A stretch of 64,000 nt of DNA from Moheibacter stercoris (GCF_040545805.1 NZ_JBEPMO010000004.1:171872-235871); one strand, 5' to 3'. Positions 1-8,589 are shown, numbered from the stretch's first letter. Numbers and translations: made by a program. Notes: generated by a model not told the origin, from the sequence alone.

Positions 1-1208
1 AACCTTCTGCAAAAGCCAGCATTCAGAACATCAAAGATGTCTCAGAAATGGGCGAAACCCGTATCAATACACTCAATGAAGAATTGAATCGTGTTTTGGG
101 TGGAGGAATTGTCAACGGATCGGTTGTTTTGGTCGGAGGTGAACCTGGAGTTGGAAAATCGACCTTGATGCTACAAGTTGCTTTACACTTGACAACCACC
201 AAAACCTTGTATGTTTCAGGTGAGGAATCTGCTTCACAAATCAAATTACGCGCAGAACGAATCGGAATCCAATCCGATCAATGTTTTGTGTTAACGGAAA
301 CCAATACCCAAAAAATATTCAAACACGCACAAGAAATTCAGCCACAATTGATGGTGATTGACTCGATTCAAACATTGCATACGCAATATGTGGAATCTTC
401 ACCTGGAAGTATTTCTCAAATCAGAGAAACCACGGCGGAATTGATCAAATATGCCAAGGAAACCAATATTCCAATTGTTTTGATTGGGCATATCACCAAA
501 GAAGGTGTGATTGCCGGACCGAAAATTTTGGAACATATGGTCGATGTTGTCTTGCAATTTGAAGGAGATCGAAACCATATTTACCGATTGTTACGATCTC
601 AGAAAAACCGTTTTGGTTCTACTTCGGAATTGGGCATTTACGAAATGCAAGGAAGCGGATTGCGAGAAGTGAAAAATCCGTCTGAAGTATTGATTTCCAA
701 AAAAGATGAAAATTTAAGCGGAAATGCCATTGCGGCAACTTTGGAAGGAATTCGTCCGATGTTGATTGAAATTCAAGCTTTGGTAAGTTCGGCTGTGTAT
801 GGAACGCCGCAACGTTCTGCTACGGGATTTGACACCAAACGATTGAATATGTTGTTGGCAGTTTTGGAAAAACGTGCCGGATTCCAATTGGGCGCGAAAG
901 ATGTTTTCTTGAATATCACAGGTGGAATCAGAGTAGATGATCCCGCGATTGATTTGGCGGTGATTTGTGCGATTTTATCCTCCAATATGGATGTAAGTCT
1001 TCCCGATAATTGTTTGTTTGCAGGTGAAGTCGGATTGAGCGGAGAAATCCGTGCGGTGAATCGTGTGGAACAACGAATTTTGGAAGCAGAGAAACTAGGG
1101 TATGATGTGATTTTCGTGTCGAAATACAACAAAATCAAAACCTCTGATTATCAGATCAGAGTGGAAACGATTGGGAAGGTTGGAGATTTGGTGAAGATTC
1201 TTTTTTAA
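1..1208 (+). CDS. radA: DNA repair protein RadA (5' end outside window)
   Basis: RadA is a RecA-like ATPase that promotes branch migration during homologous recombination. The reading frame is open from base 3, so the gene enters from the left; the Met at base 48 is internal and the N-terminal four-cysteine zinc finger of the family lies outside the window. Counting from that Met, a P-loop (GGEPGVGKST) is at about residues 30-39, a Walker B strand (LMVIDS) at about 101-106, and the RadA-specific KNRFG motif at 186-190. The last ~170 residues form the Lon-protease-like domain, which in RadA is structural. The 3' end is complete (TAA at 1206-1208) and is followed by an intergenic repeat patch. 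The assignment is firm because of KNRFG plus the Lon-like tail. Confidence 0.96.
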   Translation, partial: PSAKASIQNIKDVSEMGETRINTLNEELNRVLGGGIVNGSVVLVGGEPGVGKSTLMLQVALHLTTTKTLYVSGEESASQIKLRAERIGIQSDQCFVLTETNTQKIFKHAQEIQPQLMVIDSIQTLHTQYVESSPGSISQIRETTAELIKYAKETNIPIVLIGHITKEGVIAGPKILEHMVDVVLQFEGDRNHIYRLLRSQKNRFGSTSELGIYEMQGSGLREVKNPSEVLISKKDENLSGNAIAATLEGIRPMLIEIQALVSSAVYGTPQRSATGFDTKRLNMLLAVLEKRAGFQLGAKDVFLNITGGIRVDDPAIDLAVICAILSSNMDVSLPDNCLFAGEVGLSGEIRAVNRVEQRILEAEKLGYDVIFVSKYNKIKTSDYQIRVETIGKVGDLVKILF

Positions 1209-1575
1209 GTTGGAAGCGGGAAGTTTGATGTTGGAGGCGGGATGTTGGAAGTTGGAGGTCTTGAAACTTTAAACCTTGAACTTTATTTGTTAAACGTTCC
1301 TTGCGACAGGGATTGCAGAGGAAATCCTTTTGGGCTTCGACTTCGCTCAGCCACCCTTGAGAAACGAATATCTATATCTTTGGAGAAAATAGGTAAGTAT
1401 AACTCTATAAGCCCAAAAGATTGCAACGCAAAGCCCGGTGACGTTGCGGTTGCATTAGTCATTGCGAGGAACGAAGCAATCGGTACGAGGAAACCGCAAC
1501 GGCAGTCGCCCAAATAATCAGATTTTTGAGTCTTCAAAACTTGGTTTTTGGTTATCTTTATAGGAAAATTTTAGC
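1209..1575. repeat. Intergenic repeat patch between radA and thioesterase
   Basis: This 367-base gap holds no convincing gene. An open frame of 91 codons (1242-1517) exists, but its product is low-complexity translation of repeat DNA. Visible parts: short near-repeats of gttggaagcggga / gttggaggcggga (1210-1258); a segment with an inverted pair, CTTTTGGGCTT near 1327 and AAGCCCAAAAG near 1410; and a block with CATTGCGAGGAACGAAGCAA (about 1459-1478), a sequence familiar as a dispersed intergenic repeat in many bacterial genomes including Bacteroidota. The end near 1553-1560 (TATCTTTA) is one base from a Bacteroidota -7 box and may drive the thioesterase gene. Confidence 0.65.
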
Positions 1576-1968
1576 ATGCGATTTCATACGAGAAAATGGG
1601 TAAAACCCGAAGATTTAAATCCGAATAAAACCTTGTTTGGTGGGAAATTATTGGCTTGGATTGATGAGGAAGCCGCTTTGTACTCGATCATCCAACTGGA
1701 AAACAAACATGTCGTAACCAAGTATATGTCGGAAATTAATTTCATGGCCAAGGCGGTGGAAGGTGATATCATTGAAATCGGAATTGAAGTAGTAAAATTT
1801 GGTCGTTCGTCCTTGGTTTTGAAAAGTGAAGTTCGTAACAAAATGACGCGCGAAACCATCATCACGGTTGACAATATTACCATGGTGAATTTAGGAGAAG
1901 ATGGGAAACCTAAAGCCCATGGAAAAACGCAAGTGGAATATGTAAAAGATCGATTGAGCGAATTATAA
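1576..1968 (+). CDS. Acyl-CoA thioesterase (hotdog fold, YciA/BFIT type)
   Basis: A 130-residue protein of single-hotdog length that likely hydrolyses acyl-CoA to free acid and CoA in the cytoplasm. The N-terminus has the family pattern N-x-x-x-T-L-F-G-G followed by an acidic D-E-E (about residues 18-34), which in YciA-like thioesterases positions the thioester and the catalytic acid. The strand motif VKFGRSSLVLKSEV (about 75-88) is the usual second half of the fold. The ATG at 1576 lies 11 bases after a TTTATAGG stretch; there is no Shine-Dalgarno. It stands alone on the plus strand between the repeat patch and the broken dodecin gene. The acyl chain preference cannot be read from sequence. 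Confidence 0.88.
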   Translation: MRFHTRKWVKPEDLNPNKTLFGGKLLAWIDEEAALYSIIQLENKHVVTKYMSEINFMAKAVEGDIIEIGIEVVKFGRSSLVLKSEVRNKMTRETIITVDNITMVNLGEDGKPKAHGKTQVEYVKDRLSEL

Positions 1969-2066
1969 ATCACTCTCGATGAAAGCATTAAATTCTTGTT
2001 AAAGTAATTTTTCTCATTGGTTTTATCGTTGCATTTAAGCTTATTAACCAATAAAAATGTAATGAA

Positions 2067-2266
2067 ATGCCAGTAGTGAAAGTAATTGAACTTTTGTCGA
2101 GTTCTGAAAAGAGTTGGGTAGACCAACGGAAAAAGCAGTGAAAGAAGCTTCGGCAACCTTGAAGAATTTACGTTCGGCTTGGGTGAAAGACCAAAGTGTA
2201 ACGATTTCCAATGGAAAGGTCACAGAATATAGAGTAACCTTGAAGGTTAGTTTTGAATTGGAATAA
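2067..2266 (+). pseudogene. Dodecin, frameshifted by a one-base deletion
   Basis: Dodecins are ~66-residue flavin-storage proteins that form hollow dodecamers. From ATG 2067 the frame reads MPVVKVIELLSSSEKSWVD and then runs into TGA at 2139-2141. If one base is restored at about 2124, directly after the GAC at 2121-2123, the frame continues with the rest of a normal dodecin: KAVKEASATLKNLR, then the C-terminal strand NGKVTEYRVTLKVSFELE, ending at TAA 2264-2266. The span is 200 bases, one short of 67 codons, as expected for a single deletion. Everything else in the protein is intact, so this is either a recent mutation or an assembly error. A terminator follows directly. Confidence 0.85.
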
Positions 2267-2282
2267 AAACTGAGAATTCAAA

Positions 2283-2315
2283 CAAAAAACGCCCTACTAA
2301 GTAGAGCGTTTTTGT
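2283..2315. terminator. Bidirectional rho-independent terminator
   Basis: The hairpin AACAAAAAACGC / GCGTTTTTGTT, with an inner CTACT-AA-GTAG stem, sits between the convergent dodecin remnant (plus) and the DUF4254 gene (minus). The A-run and T-run on either side allow it to work in both directions. The minus-strand stop codon begins one base beyond it. Confidence 0.85.
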
Positions 2316-2924
2316 TTATTTTTTGTTGCGAAGAACTGGGTTTAGTTCGTCGTCATTGTACATTTTCATTTGTTTGTACACTTTCATGTATTTTCTTCCT
2401 GCTTCTAGATCTTGAATCAATTCCTCTATTGCCGTAGAAAGATCTTGGTGTTGTTCCAACAAGACGTTTAATTTGGTTTGGCATTGCGCAATATGTTCTG
2501 GCGAAGCGTCTGTACGATTGGCTTCTTCGCGCATATGATAGACTTTCAAGGCCAAAATCGAGAAACGATCAATTGCCCAAGCTGGACTTTCGGTGTTGAT
2601 TTTTGCTCCTTCTTGAATTTGAACTTGTCCGTATTGTTGTAAAAACCAAGAATCGATGTACTCAACCATATCGGTACGCTCTTGGTTGGATTTATCGATC
2701 CAACGTTTCAATTTCAAAGCATCAATGGGATCAATTTCTGGATCACGGATGATGTCTTCTAAATGCCATTGAACGGTGTCAATCCAATTCTTTTTGTATA
2801 ATAAATGTTCAATCAAATCGGATTCAGCATACGGATTTTGAATCGTTGCGTAAACGTCGTTATGAACGTGATAATCGTTGATGCTTTGATTGAATATGTT
2901 CCAAGCTTTTTCGGTAAAATTCAT
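2316..2924 (-). CDS. DUF4254 family protein
   Basis: A 202-residue soluble, largely helical protein matching the DUF4254 family of Bacteroidota by length and pattern (N-terminal A-W-x-I-F-N-Q-S-I-x-D-Y-H; a central K-N-W-I-D-T-V-Q-W-H-L-E-D; and ESPAWAIDRFSILALK in the middle). No signal peptide or membrane segment is seen. Its function is unknown. It is the last gene of the minus-strand run that begins at the flippase near 8589, but 86 bases separate it from tatA, so it may have its own promoter. The ATG at 2924 gives the usual family length. Confidence 0.85.
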   Translation of the reverse strand: MNFTEKAWNIFNQSINDYHVHNDVYATIQNPYAESDLIEHLLYKKNWIDTVQWHLEDIIRDPEIDPIDALKLKRWIDKSNQERTDMVEYIDSWFLQQYGQVQIQEGAKINTESPAWAIDRFSILALKVYHMREEANRTDASPEHIAQCQTKLNVLLEQHQDLSTAIEELIQDLEAGRKYMKVYKQMKMYNDDELNPVLRNKK

Positions 2925-3010
2925 GTGGAATAGTAATAATTCGTTTGAAATAATATGATAAAAAGAAAGGCAGAATTTCTTCTACCTTTTTATGTTTCTT
3001 CAAAGAAATC

Positions 3011-3193
3011 TTATTGCGGATTTTCAGTATTGGAATCTGCTTTTTTCTTGTCTTCCTCGTCCTTCGTTGCATTTTTGAATTCCTTGATACCAGAACCCAA
3101 ACCTTTCATCAATTCAGGAATTTTTCTTCCACCAAACAATAGTAAAATTACCAATACGATGATGATGATTTCCCAAGTTCCAAATTTTCCCAT
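3011..3193 (-). CDS. tatA: Twin-arginine translocase subunit TatA/TatE
   Basis: A 60-residue Sec-independent translocase subunit of the inner membrane that exports folded proteins with twin-arginine signals. One transmembrane helix (about residues 7-24) is followed by the FGGRKIPELMKGLG hinge and amphipathic helix (20-40), the signature of TatA/E, and a charged tail. It has its own -7 box on the minus strand (TAACTTTG, plus-strand 3213-3220), which gives a short leader before the ATG. No tatC is present in the window. TatA and TatE cannot be separated by sequence; tatA is the usual name for a sole copy. Confidence 0.93.
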   Translation of the reverse strand: MGKFGTWEIIIIVLVILLLFGGRKIPELMKGLGSGIKEFKNATKDEEDKKKADSNTENPQ

Positions 3194-3212
3194 AATTCTA
3201 AATATAAGACTA

Positions 3213-3220
3213 CAAAGTTA
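3213..3220 (-). promoter_or_regulatory. -7 promoter box of tatA
   Basis: The minus strand reads TAACTTTG, a perfect match to the Bacteroidota -7 element TAnnTTTG, 19 bases before the tatA start codon and 7 bases past the stop of the upstream EnvC-like gene. It suggests tatA can be transcribed independently. Confidence 0.6.
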
Positions 3221-3227
3221 CTCAAAA

Positions 3228-4838
3228 TTAATTTTTACTCAACCATAATTCAGGATTTTGTTTATCGGCTCCATTACGCACTTGGAAATTCAAGGTTGTA
3301 TTTCCTAATTCGTCTGTATAAATTCGTCCAATATCCTGACCACGTTTGATTTTGTCTCCTTTTTTAACCGATACAAATGAAAGGTTTCCATACAAGGTAT
3401 AGTAGGTACCATGTTTCACTAAAACCGTTCTATTTCCTCCTGGAATGGAGATAATGGAACTCACTTCTCCGTCAAAAACTGCTCGTGCATTTACGCCTTT
3501 ATTGGTCGCAATATCCACACCGTCATTGTTGGTATCAATGTTTAAAACGGGGTGTTTCCCTGGTCCAAATCCAACGACAATTTGACCTCTTGACACTGGC
3601 CATGGCAAACGACCTCTATTGCTTGCAAATTCAGAAGATAATTCGGCCGTATTGGTTTTTACATCAAATGTTTTTTGTGGCGCTGGGTCGGGTTTCGGAT
3701 TTTCAACCGGTTTTGGTTTTTCTACTTCTTTTACGACAACTTCCTCTACTGGTTTGTTGGCTTCTGCCGCTTCACGTTCCGCTTTTTCTCTTGCTAGACG
3801 CTCTTCCTCTTCTACACGCTCAAATTTGGTGATTTCCAATCTTGCGGTTGAGGCAAATTGTCCTTGAGGGAAGCTTTTCAAATAGGTCTGATAAGCCGCT
3901 TTGGTATGGTTGCTTCTTGCGGTTTGCCAACCTTTGTTATCGGCTTCTAAATTCTTGATGCTGTTTCTAGCGGCATTGGAATAATCCCCATTGGGCCATT
4001 CATTTAAATATTCTTGGAAAGAAGCAATGGTATTGGTTCTCGCTGCCTTGTCCCAAGCCTTTTTATCGTTTTCCGCTTTGATTCGAGCCAATCGAATTTC
4101 TTCTTCAATAATTCGATTAATCTCGGTATTTAACGCTTTTTGTTCACGTTGTTTTTCGGCAATCAAATTGGAAATGGTTCCGGCATTTTTCTTGAATTCT
4201 TCAATGACGTTTTGCTTGGCAATTTTCTCATTTTCCAATTCATCTACGACAATGGATTGTTGTGCCAATACCGTTTCTTTTTCTTGTTTTGCCTTTTCTC
4301 TTGCCGCTTTTTCTTTTTCAATATCTTTGGTTTTCGCCAAGATCTCTTCGGCTTTCCCCATTTGATAATCGGAATACTTTTCCAAATATTTGATACGACG
4401 ATAAGCCTGAGTCAAGCTTGTAGAGGAAAGGACAAAAAGCAATTTGTTTTCAACCGATTTGTTTTTATAGGCTTTGACCAAAATGTCTCGGTATTCTTTT
4501 CGCAATTCTCCCAACTCACGACTCAATTTATTGATTTCCAATTGGATTAAATAAATTTCATCTTCAATGAATCGTTTCTCTTTGCTCAATCCGTTGACCA
4601 ATTTTGTTTGAGCAGAAATTTTTTGGGTTAAATTTTGCACATACAACAAAGAGGTTTTGGACTCATTTTGATTGCGTTGCAAATCTTTGTTGAGTTCCGA
4701 AATCTCTTTTTTAAGGGAGCTATTTTGTTGTTGTAATTTTTCTTTCTGAACCTTTAATTCTTGCTCTGTAATTTGCGCAGAGGCAAGTCCAGCAAAAACT
4801 AAAAACAATAAGACAGTGAAAAACAAATGTTTTCTCAT
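3228..4838 (-). CDS. EnvC-like murein hydrolase activator (degenerate LytM) with repeat insert
   Basis: A 536-residue periplasmic protein: signal peptide 1-22 (cleavage after ASA), long coiled coil about 23-255, two tandem ~39-residue repeats at 261-299 and 304-342 (W-x-x-A-x-x-x-x-T, then Y-L-x-x-(W/F)-P-x-G), a charged proline-rich linker 343-410 and a LytM/M23 domain 411-534. The zinc site is lost: the first His position is Asn (NDGVD at 438-442, only the Asp remains), YAHL is YGNL (483-486), and HxH is replaced in TLNF (515-518). Family knowledge says coiled-coil plus inactive LytM proteins such as EnvC activate cell-division amidases. Its start overlaps the DUF4292 stop by 4 bases (ATGA). 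The tandem repeats are not part of classical EnvC. Confidence 0.85.
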   Translation of the reverse strand: MRKHLFFTVLLFLVFAGLASAQITEQELKVQKEKLQQQNSSLKKEISELNKDLQRNQNESKTSLLYVQNLTQKISAQTKLVNGLSKEKRFIEDEIYLIQLEINKLSRELGELRKEYRDILVKAYKNKSVENKLLFVLSSTSLTQAYRRIKYLEKYSDYQMGKAEEILAKTKDIEKEKAAREKAKQEKETVLAQQSIVVDELENEKIAKQNVIEEFKKNAGTISNLIAEKQREQKALNTEINRIIEEEIRLARIKAENDKKAWDKAARTNTIASFQEYLNEWPNGDYSNAARNSIKNLEADNKGWQTARSNHTKAAYQTYLKSFPQGQFASTARLEITKFERVEEEERLAREKAEREAAEANKPVEEVVVKEVEKPKPVENPKPDPAPQKTFDVKTNTAELSSEFASNRGRLPWPVSRGQIVVGFGPGKHPVLNIDTNNDGVDIATNKGVNARAVFDGEVSSIISIPGGNRTVLVKHGTYYTLYGNLSFVSVKKGDKIKRGQDIGRIYTDELGNTTLNFQVRNGADKQNPELWLSKN

Positions 4839-5632
4839 TTTAGCAATTTGTTGGGTTTATATCCAGATGGGATTTCAAAAGGTGTTTCGCTTTGTTCAAA
4901 AGTAAAATTATTATATTCTAAATCTACTTTTTGGGTTTTTGTATCTTTTACCAAAACTTTAACAGTTTTCGGGAAAGTTTGCGAACCCACTTTTTGCCAA
5001 CCTGCGTAAGTAATTTCCAATTCACGTTTCGATTTGGGTTCGATAATCAAAGCCTTCACCAAATTGAAATTGGCATCAAAAAAATATTCCTGAAAGTATT
5101 TTCCCTCTTTGGGATTGACTAAAATATTGGCGTTCTCTTCGTAGGATAATTTGTATTGATTGTCCACCAATTCTGAATCAAATTCGGAAGCCTTAAGATC
5201 AACAAAAATTCGTCCCAACAATAGATTTTGAAGTTTTTGGTAATCGATGAAATCGACTTTCAACAAATTATTGAAATAGGAAAAATCTCCATCTATATAG
5301 GTTCGATCCAATTTTTCATAGGCTTTGAAACCTTCTGGCGTAATCAATGCTCGTGCTCCTGTGACCCCAAATTTGGTAACATTTACCCAAATTTTCTTGC
5401 CATTGTGCACATAAATTTTCCCATTCAAACCAACTGAAACATCGTCAATGTCTGCATTGATTTTGGAGGAAATTGTCAAATGGGTGAATTTAGGAGATTG
5501 AGCCAAAACATTTTTGACCAATTCGGTTGTTTTCAAATCTTCTGCTTCTCCTGTGGCCATACCTTTTTGGGTACCACAAGAAATTTGAAAAACCAAAAGC
5601 GCTAAGAATCCTATTTTTACGAAATACTTCAA
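4835..5632 (-). CDS. DUF4292 lipoprotein
   Basis: A 265-residue envelope lipoprotein of the DUF4292 family. The N-terminus has a lipobox ending at Cys19 (Q-I-S-C), and the mature part is rich in beta strands of the LolA/LolB-like kind (repeating F-D-x-N/T patterns, K-x-x-x-x-L-x-I-x-Y). It may bind lipid or lipoprotein during envelope transport, but this is inference. It overlaps the EnvC-like gene by 4 bases, so translation of the two is probably coupled. The order nucleotidyltransferase, DUF4292, M23-like protein is a recurrent arrangement in Flavobacteriia. Confidence 0.87.
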   Translation of the reverse strand: MKYFVKIGFLALLVFQISCGTQKGMATGEAEDLKTTELVKNVLAQSPKFTHLTISSKINADIDDVSVGLNGKIYVHNGKKIWVNVTKFGVTGARALITPEGFKAYEKLDRTYIDGDFSYFNNLLKVDFIDYQKLQNLLLGRIFVDLKASEFDSELVDNQYKLSYEENANILVNPKEGKYFQEYFFDANFNLVKALIIEPKSKRELEITYAGWQKVGSQTFPKTVKVLVKDTKTQKVDLEYNNFTFEQSETPFEIPSGYKPNKLLK

Positions 5633-5644
5633 ATCAATAATTTT

Positions 5645-6661
5645 TTATTCTTTAAAATCCAAAACAGAATAATCTCCTAAACTTATGTTGCGCGCAACAC
5701 CTTTGTAATCTACATGATTCCCAATCATGGAACCTGTTAAATTACCGTTTACAATAGATGATTTCTCTTGAATTAAACTGTTGTCTATGTTGCTATTTAC
5801 AATTTTTGTACCGTTTCCAACCGAGACATTTGGGCCGACTTTTGAATTTTGAATCACAACATTTTCGCCAATGAAACAAGGTGGAATGATCAACGAATTT
5901 TGAATTTGAGCTGAACTTGGAATGTTTTCAAATTCTTGGCTTTCAAATCCCAGAATCTTACTATTGGTATCGACCGTTGCGTCTTTGTTTCCACAATCCA
6001 TCCATTCATCCACAGGACCCAATTTGAATTTGTTTCCTTTGGAACGCATGTTTTCCAGAGCATCTGTTAATTGATATTCGCCTCCATTTCCTTGGATATC
6101 ATTTTCGATAATATGACGGATTTCTTCTCTCAAATTGTCTCCATCTTTGAAGAAATAAATCCCGATGATGGCCAAGTCAGAAACGAATTCTTTTGGTTTT
6201 TCAACGAAATCTTCAATGATTCCTTCGTCATTTAGTTTCACGACACCAAAAGCACTTGGATCTTCTACTTGTTTTACCCAAACTACTCCGTCTGCATTGG
6301 AATCCAAATGGAAATTCGCTCTAAACAAAGTATCAGCAAATGCAACCACAACCGGACCTGTTAAAGAATCTTTTGCCATCCAGATCGCATGTGCCGTTCC
6401 CAAAGGTTCGTCTTGTTTGTAGATGCTTCCTTTTGCACCTAATTTTTCTGCGATTCCAATCAATTGTTTTTCAACTTCTTCTCCGAAATCCCCAATAATA
6501 AAAGCAATTTCGTCAACTTTTTGATCAGCTAGTTTTGTAATATCTTCAGCCAATCTTTGTACAATTGGTTTTCCTCCAATTGGAATCAAAGGTTTTGGAA
6601 CAGTTAAGGTATGTGGTCTTAATCGGGAACCGCGTCCCGCCATAGGGATAATAATTTTCAT
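5645..6661 (-). CDS. NDP-sugar nucleotidyltransferase with C-terminal hexapeptide-like region
   Basis: It transfers a nucleotide to a sugar 1-phosphate to make an NDP-sugar for glycan synthesis. The true start is the ATG at 6661, giving MKIIIPMAGRGSRLRP, the glycine-rich nucleotide loop at residues 5-15; an upstream Met at 6727 would add 22 residues that overlap dut and break the fold. PKPLIPIGGKPI (about 20-31) carries the family lysine. The last ~90 residues contain spaced N-x-x-(V/I)-x-N-S repeats of left-handed beta-helix type. The enzyme resembles both RmlA and mannose-1-phosphate guanylyltransferases; the nucleotide and sugar cannot be fixed. It lies 12 bases from the DUF4292 gene. Confidence 0.88.
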   Translation of the reverse strand: MKIIIPMAGRGSRLRPHTLTVPKPLIPIGGKPIVQRLAEDITKLADQKVDEIAFIIGDFGEEVEKQLIGIAEKLGAKGSIYKQDEPLGTAHAIWMAKDSLTGPVVVAFADTLFRANFHLDSNADGVVWVKQVEDPSAFGVVKLNDEGIIEDFVEKPKEFVSDLAIIGIYFFKDGDNLREEIRHIIENDIQGNGGEYQLTDALENMRSKGNKFKLGPVDEWMDCGNKDATVDTNSKILGFESQEFENIPSSAQIQNSLIIPPCFIGENVVIQNSKVGPNVSVGNGTKIVNSNIDNSLIQEKSSIVNGNLTGSMIGNHVDYKGVARNISLGDYSVLDFKE

Positions 6662-6692
6662 GAATTCTTTTTCTATAGTTGATTGATTGATT

Positions 6693-7127
6693 CTAGTTTT
6701 TTCCGGTGCTTCCAAATCCGCCTGCACCTCGGCTTGTATCGTCTAATTCTTCTACTTCTACCCAATTGGCTACTTCATGTTTGGCAATCACCAATTGTGC
6801 AATTCGTTCTCCGTCTTGAACTATGAATTCCTCTTTGGACAAATTCACCAAAATCACCCCGATTTCTCCACGATAATCCGCATCAATCGTTCCTGGAGAA
6901 TTCAAAACACTAATTCCATGTTTAAATGCTAAACCGCTTCTTGGACGAACTTGCGCTTCAAATCCTGCTGGTAATTCCAAAAACAAACCCGTAGGAATGA
7001 GTTTACGTTCCAAGGATTGTAAAACAATTGGCTCGTTTAGGTTCGCAGTTAAATCCATACCAGCCGATAATTCGGTTTTGTATTCTGGTAGCGGATGTTT
7101 GGATCGGTTAATGATTTTTATATACAT
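6693..7127 (-). CDS. dut: dUTP diphosphatase
   Basis: Hydrolyses dUTP to dUMP and diphosphate, keeping uracil out of DNA and feeding thymidylate synthesis. All five trimeric dUTPase motifs are present in the 144 residues: AGMDLTAN (motif 1), RPRSGLAFKHGI (2), GTIDADYRGEI (3, with the catalytic Asp), GERIAQLVI (4) and the flexible C-terminal RGAGGFGSTG (5). The length is normal. It lies in the minus-strand run between the flippase (25 bases upstream) and the nucleotidyltransferase (31 bases downstream), a common Flavobacteriia arrangement. Confidence 0.97.
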   Translation of the reverse strand: MYIKIINRSKHPLPEYKTELSAGMDLTANLNEPIVLQSLERKLIPTGLFLELPAGFEAQVRPRSGLAFKHGISVLNSPGTIDADYRGEIGVILVNLSKEEFIVQDGERIAQLVIAKHEVANWVEVEELDDTSRGAGGFGSTGKN

Positions 7128-7152
7128 GTTTCGTTTTCAATTTTTAGGGTAT

Positions 7153-8589
7153 TCAAGATTGATTTTCAGATTGTTGAGCTTGAATTCTCAAACTTGATTT
7201 TTCAATAAAAAATACGGCTGCAAGATAAAGCAATACACAGAGATTCCCAATGATAAAATGATTATCAAATAGATTATATCCCAAAAATCCTAAACCTATA
7301 CTTAATATCAAATAAAGGATAATTTTTCGAGTCTTATACGGTATTTTGTATTGTTTTTGTCCCCAGAAATAAGAAATAACCATCATGGTTCCATAGGCAA
7401 TCAAAGTTGCCCAAGCCGAAGCCATGAATCCTATAATGGGAATAAAAATTAGATTCAGTGCAATGGTCAAACCTGCTCCTATCCACGAAACTATCGTTCC
7501 AACGTAGGTTTTGTCAGTAACTTTGTACCAAGTGGAAAGGTTATAATAAATCCCGAAAAAGAAATTCGCGATTACAATAATCGGAACGATGGAAATCGCC
7601 ACCCAATATTCCTCATTGGGAATCAACAAGGTTTTGATCCAACTTAAATTCCCCAAAAGCGCCACAACGCCAAATCCGCAGAAAATCACGAAATACAACA
7701 TCACATCGGCATAGGATTTTTTCGCATCTGTATCTTGTGCTTTTTTGAAAAAATAAGGTTCTACGCCCATTCTATAAGCTGTGACCAATAAAATCATCAA
7801 GGTTGCAATTTTGTAACAACCTGCATAAGCTCCTGCTTCTGACTTGTCGATCATATCACGCAAAATCAAATTGTCCAAATTTTCATTGACTGTAAAGGCC
7901 AATCCCGCTAGCATAACCGGATACGCATATTTGAACATTCGTTTGAACAGTTCCCAATTAAAATACGGTCGAACTTTGGATAAAATAGGAAACAAAAAGA
8001 CCAAACCTAAAAAGCTCGCGAGGACATTGGCAAAAAACGGATAGGCCACAGGTTCATCTAACCCAATTCTTACCAGAATTTCGGCTGGAACCCAAAAGAA
8101 AAATGCCAAGACTATCATCGTATGAATCAAGGATTGTGATACTTTAATGGCTGAGTATTTAATTGGTCGATTGGTAAATCGCAAAAAGGCAAATGGCACC
8201 ATACAAATGGCATCAAAAAAGGCAATCCAAGCAAACCACTTTAGGTATTCCGGATGATCTTGGTAATCAAAAAAGTTCGCAATGGGAATGTTGAAAATGT
8301 GCATCCCGACCAAAAAAGCCAATGCATTGATGAATACAAACGCAAAGGTCAAATGAAATACTTTCCCCGATAAATTTTTATCAGACGAAAACCGGAAATA
8401 AGCCGTTTCAAACCCAAAGGTCAAAACGATGTTGACAAGAGCGACCAAGGCATACAATTGTCCAAATTTGGAAAAGTCTTCTGAATTGATTTTATCCACA
8501 TAAAATGGCGTCAACCCAAAATTGATCAACCTTGGCAAGATTGACCCAATTCCATAAATGACGGTTTCGCTGAGTAGCCTTTTGTACAA
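7153..8589 (-). CDS. Polysaccharide flippase family protein (Wzx/MATE-like)
   Basis: A 478-residue integral membrane protein with about 14 predicted helices, starting with Y-G-I-G-S-I-L-P-R-L, typical of polysaccharide-synthesis (Wzx-like) transporters of the MVF/MATE superfamily. Such proteins flip lipid-linked oligosaccharides across the inner membrane. Its place at the head of the dut-nucleotidyltransferase-DUF4292 run, far from the polysaccharide locus at 37-52 kb, suggests a conserved envelope role rather than the O-antigen. A second, different flippase is at 46043. The substrate is unknown. Confidence 0.88.
   Translation of the reverse strand: MYKRLLSETVIYGIGSILPRLINFGLTPFYVDKINSEDFSKFGQLYALVALVNIVLTFGFETAYFRFSSDKNLSGKVFHLTFAFVFINALAFLVGMHIFNIPIANFFDYQDHPEYLKWFAWIAFFDAICMVPFAFLRFTNRPIKYSAIKVSQSLIHTMIVLAFFFWVPAEILVRIGLDEPVAYPFFANVLASFLGLVFLFPILSKVRPYFNWELFKRMFKYAYPVMLAGLAFTVNENLDNLILRDMIDKSEAGAYAGCYKIATLMILLVTAYRMGVEPYFFKKAQDTDAKKSYADVMLYFVIFCGFGVVALLGNLSWIKTLLIPNEEYWVAISIVPIIVIANFFFGIYYNLSTWYKVTDKTYVGTIVSWIGAGLTIALNLIFIPIIGFMASAWATLIAYGTMMVISYFWGQKQYKIPYKTRKIILYLILSIGLGFLGYNLFDNHFIIGNLCVLLYLAAVFFIEKSSLRIQAQQSENQS

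Noticed and set aside
1242..1517. 91-codon open frame after radA on the plus strand
   Set aside because: It translates a known type of dispersed intergenic repeat; codon use and product look random, and an equally long frame exists on the other strand.
3228..4838. Active M23 endopeptidase
   Set aside because: All zinc-binding histidines of the LytM site are replaced, so it is better read as an activator.
5645..6661. Glucose-1-phosphate thymidylyltransferase (rfbA) completing the rhamnose pathway
   Set aside because: The opening M-K-I-I-I-P-M-A-G-R-G-S-R-L and the C-terminal hexapeptide-like region differ from canonical RfbA, and it lies 30 kb from rfbC/rfbD.
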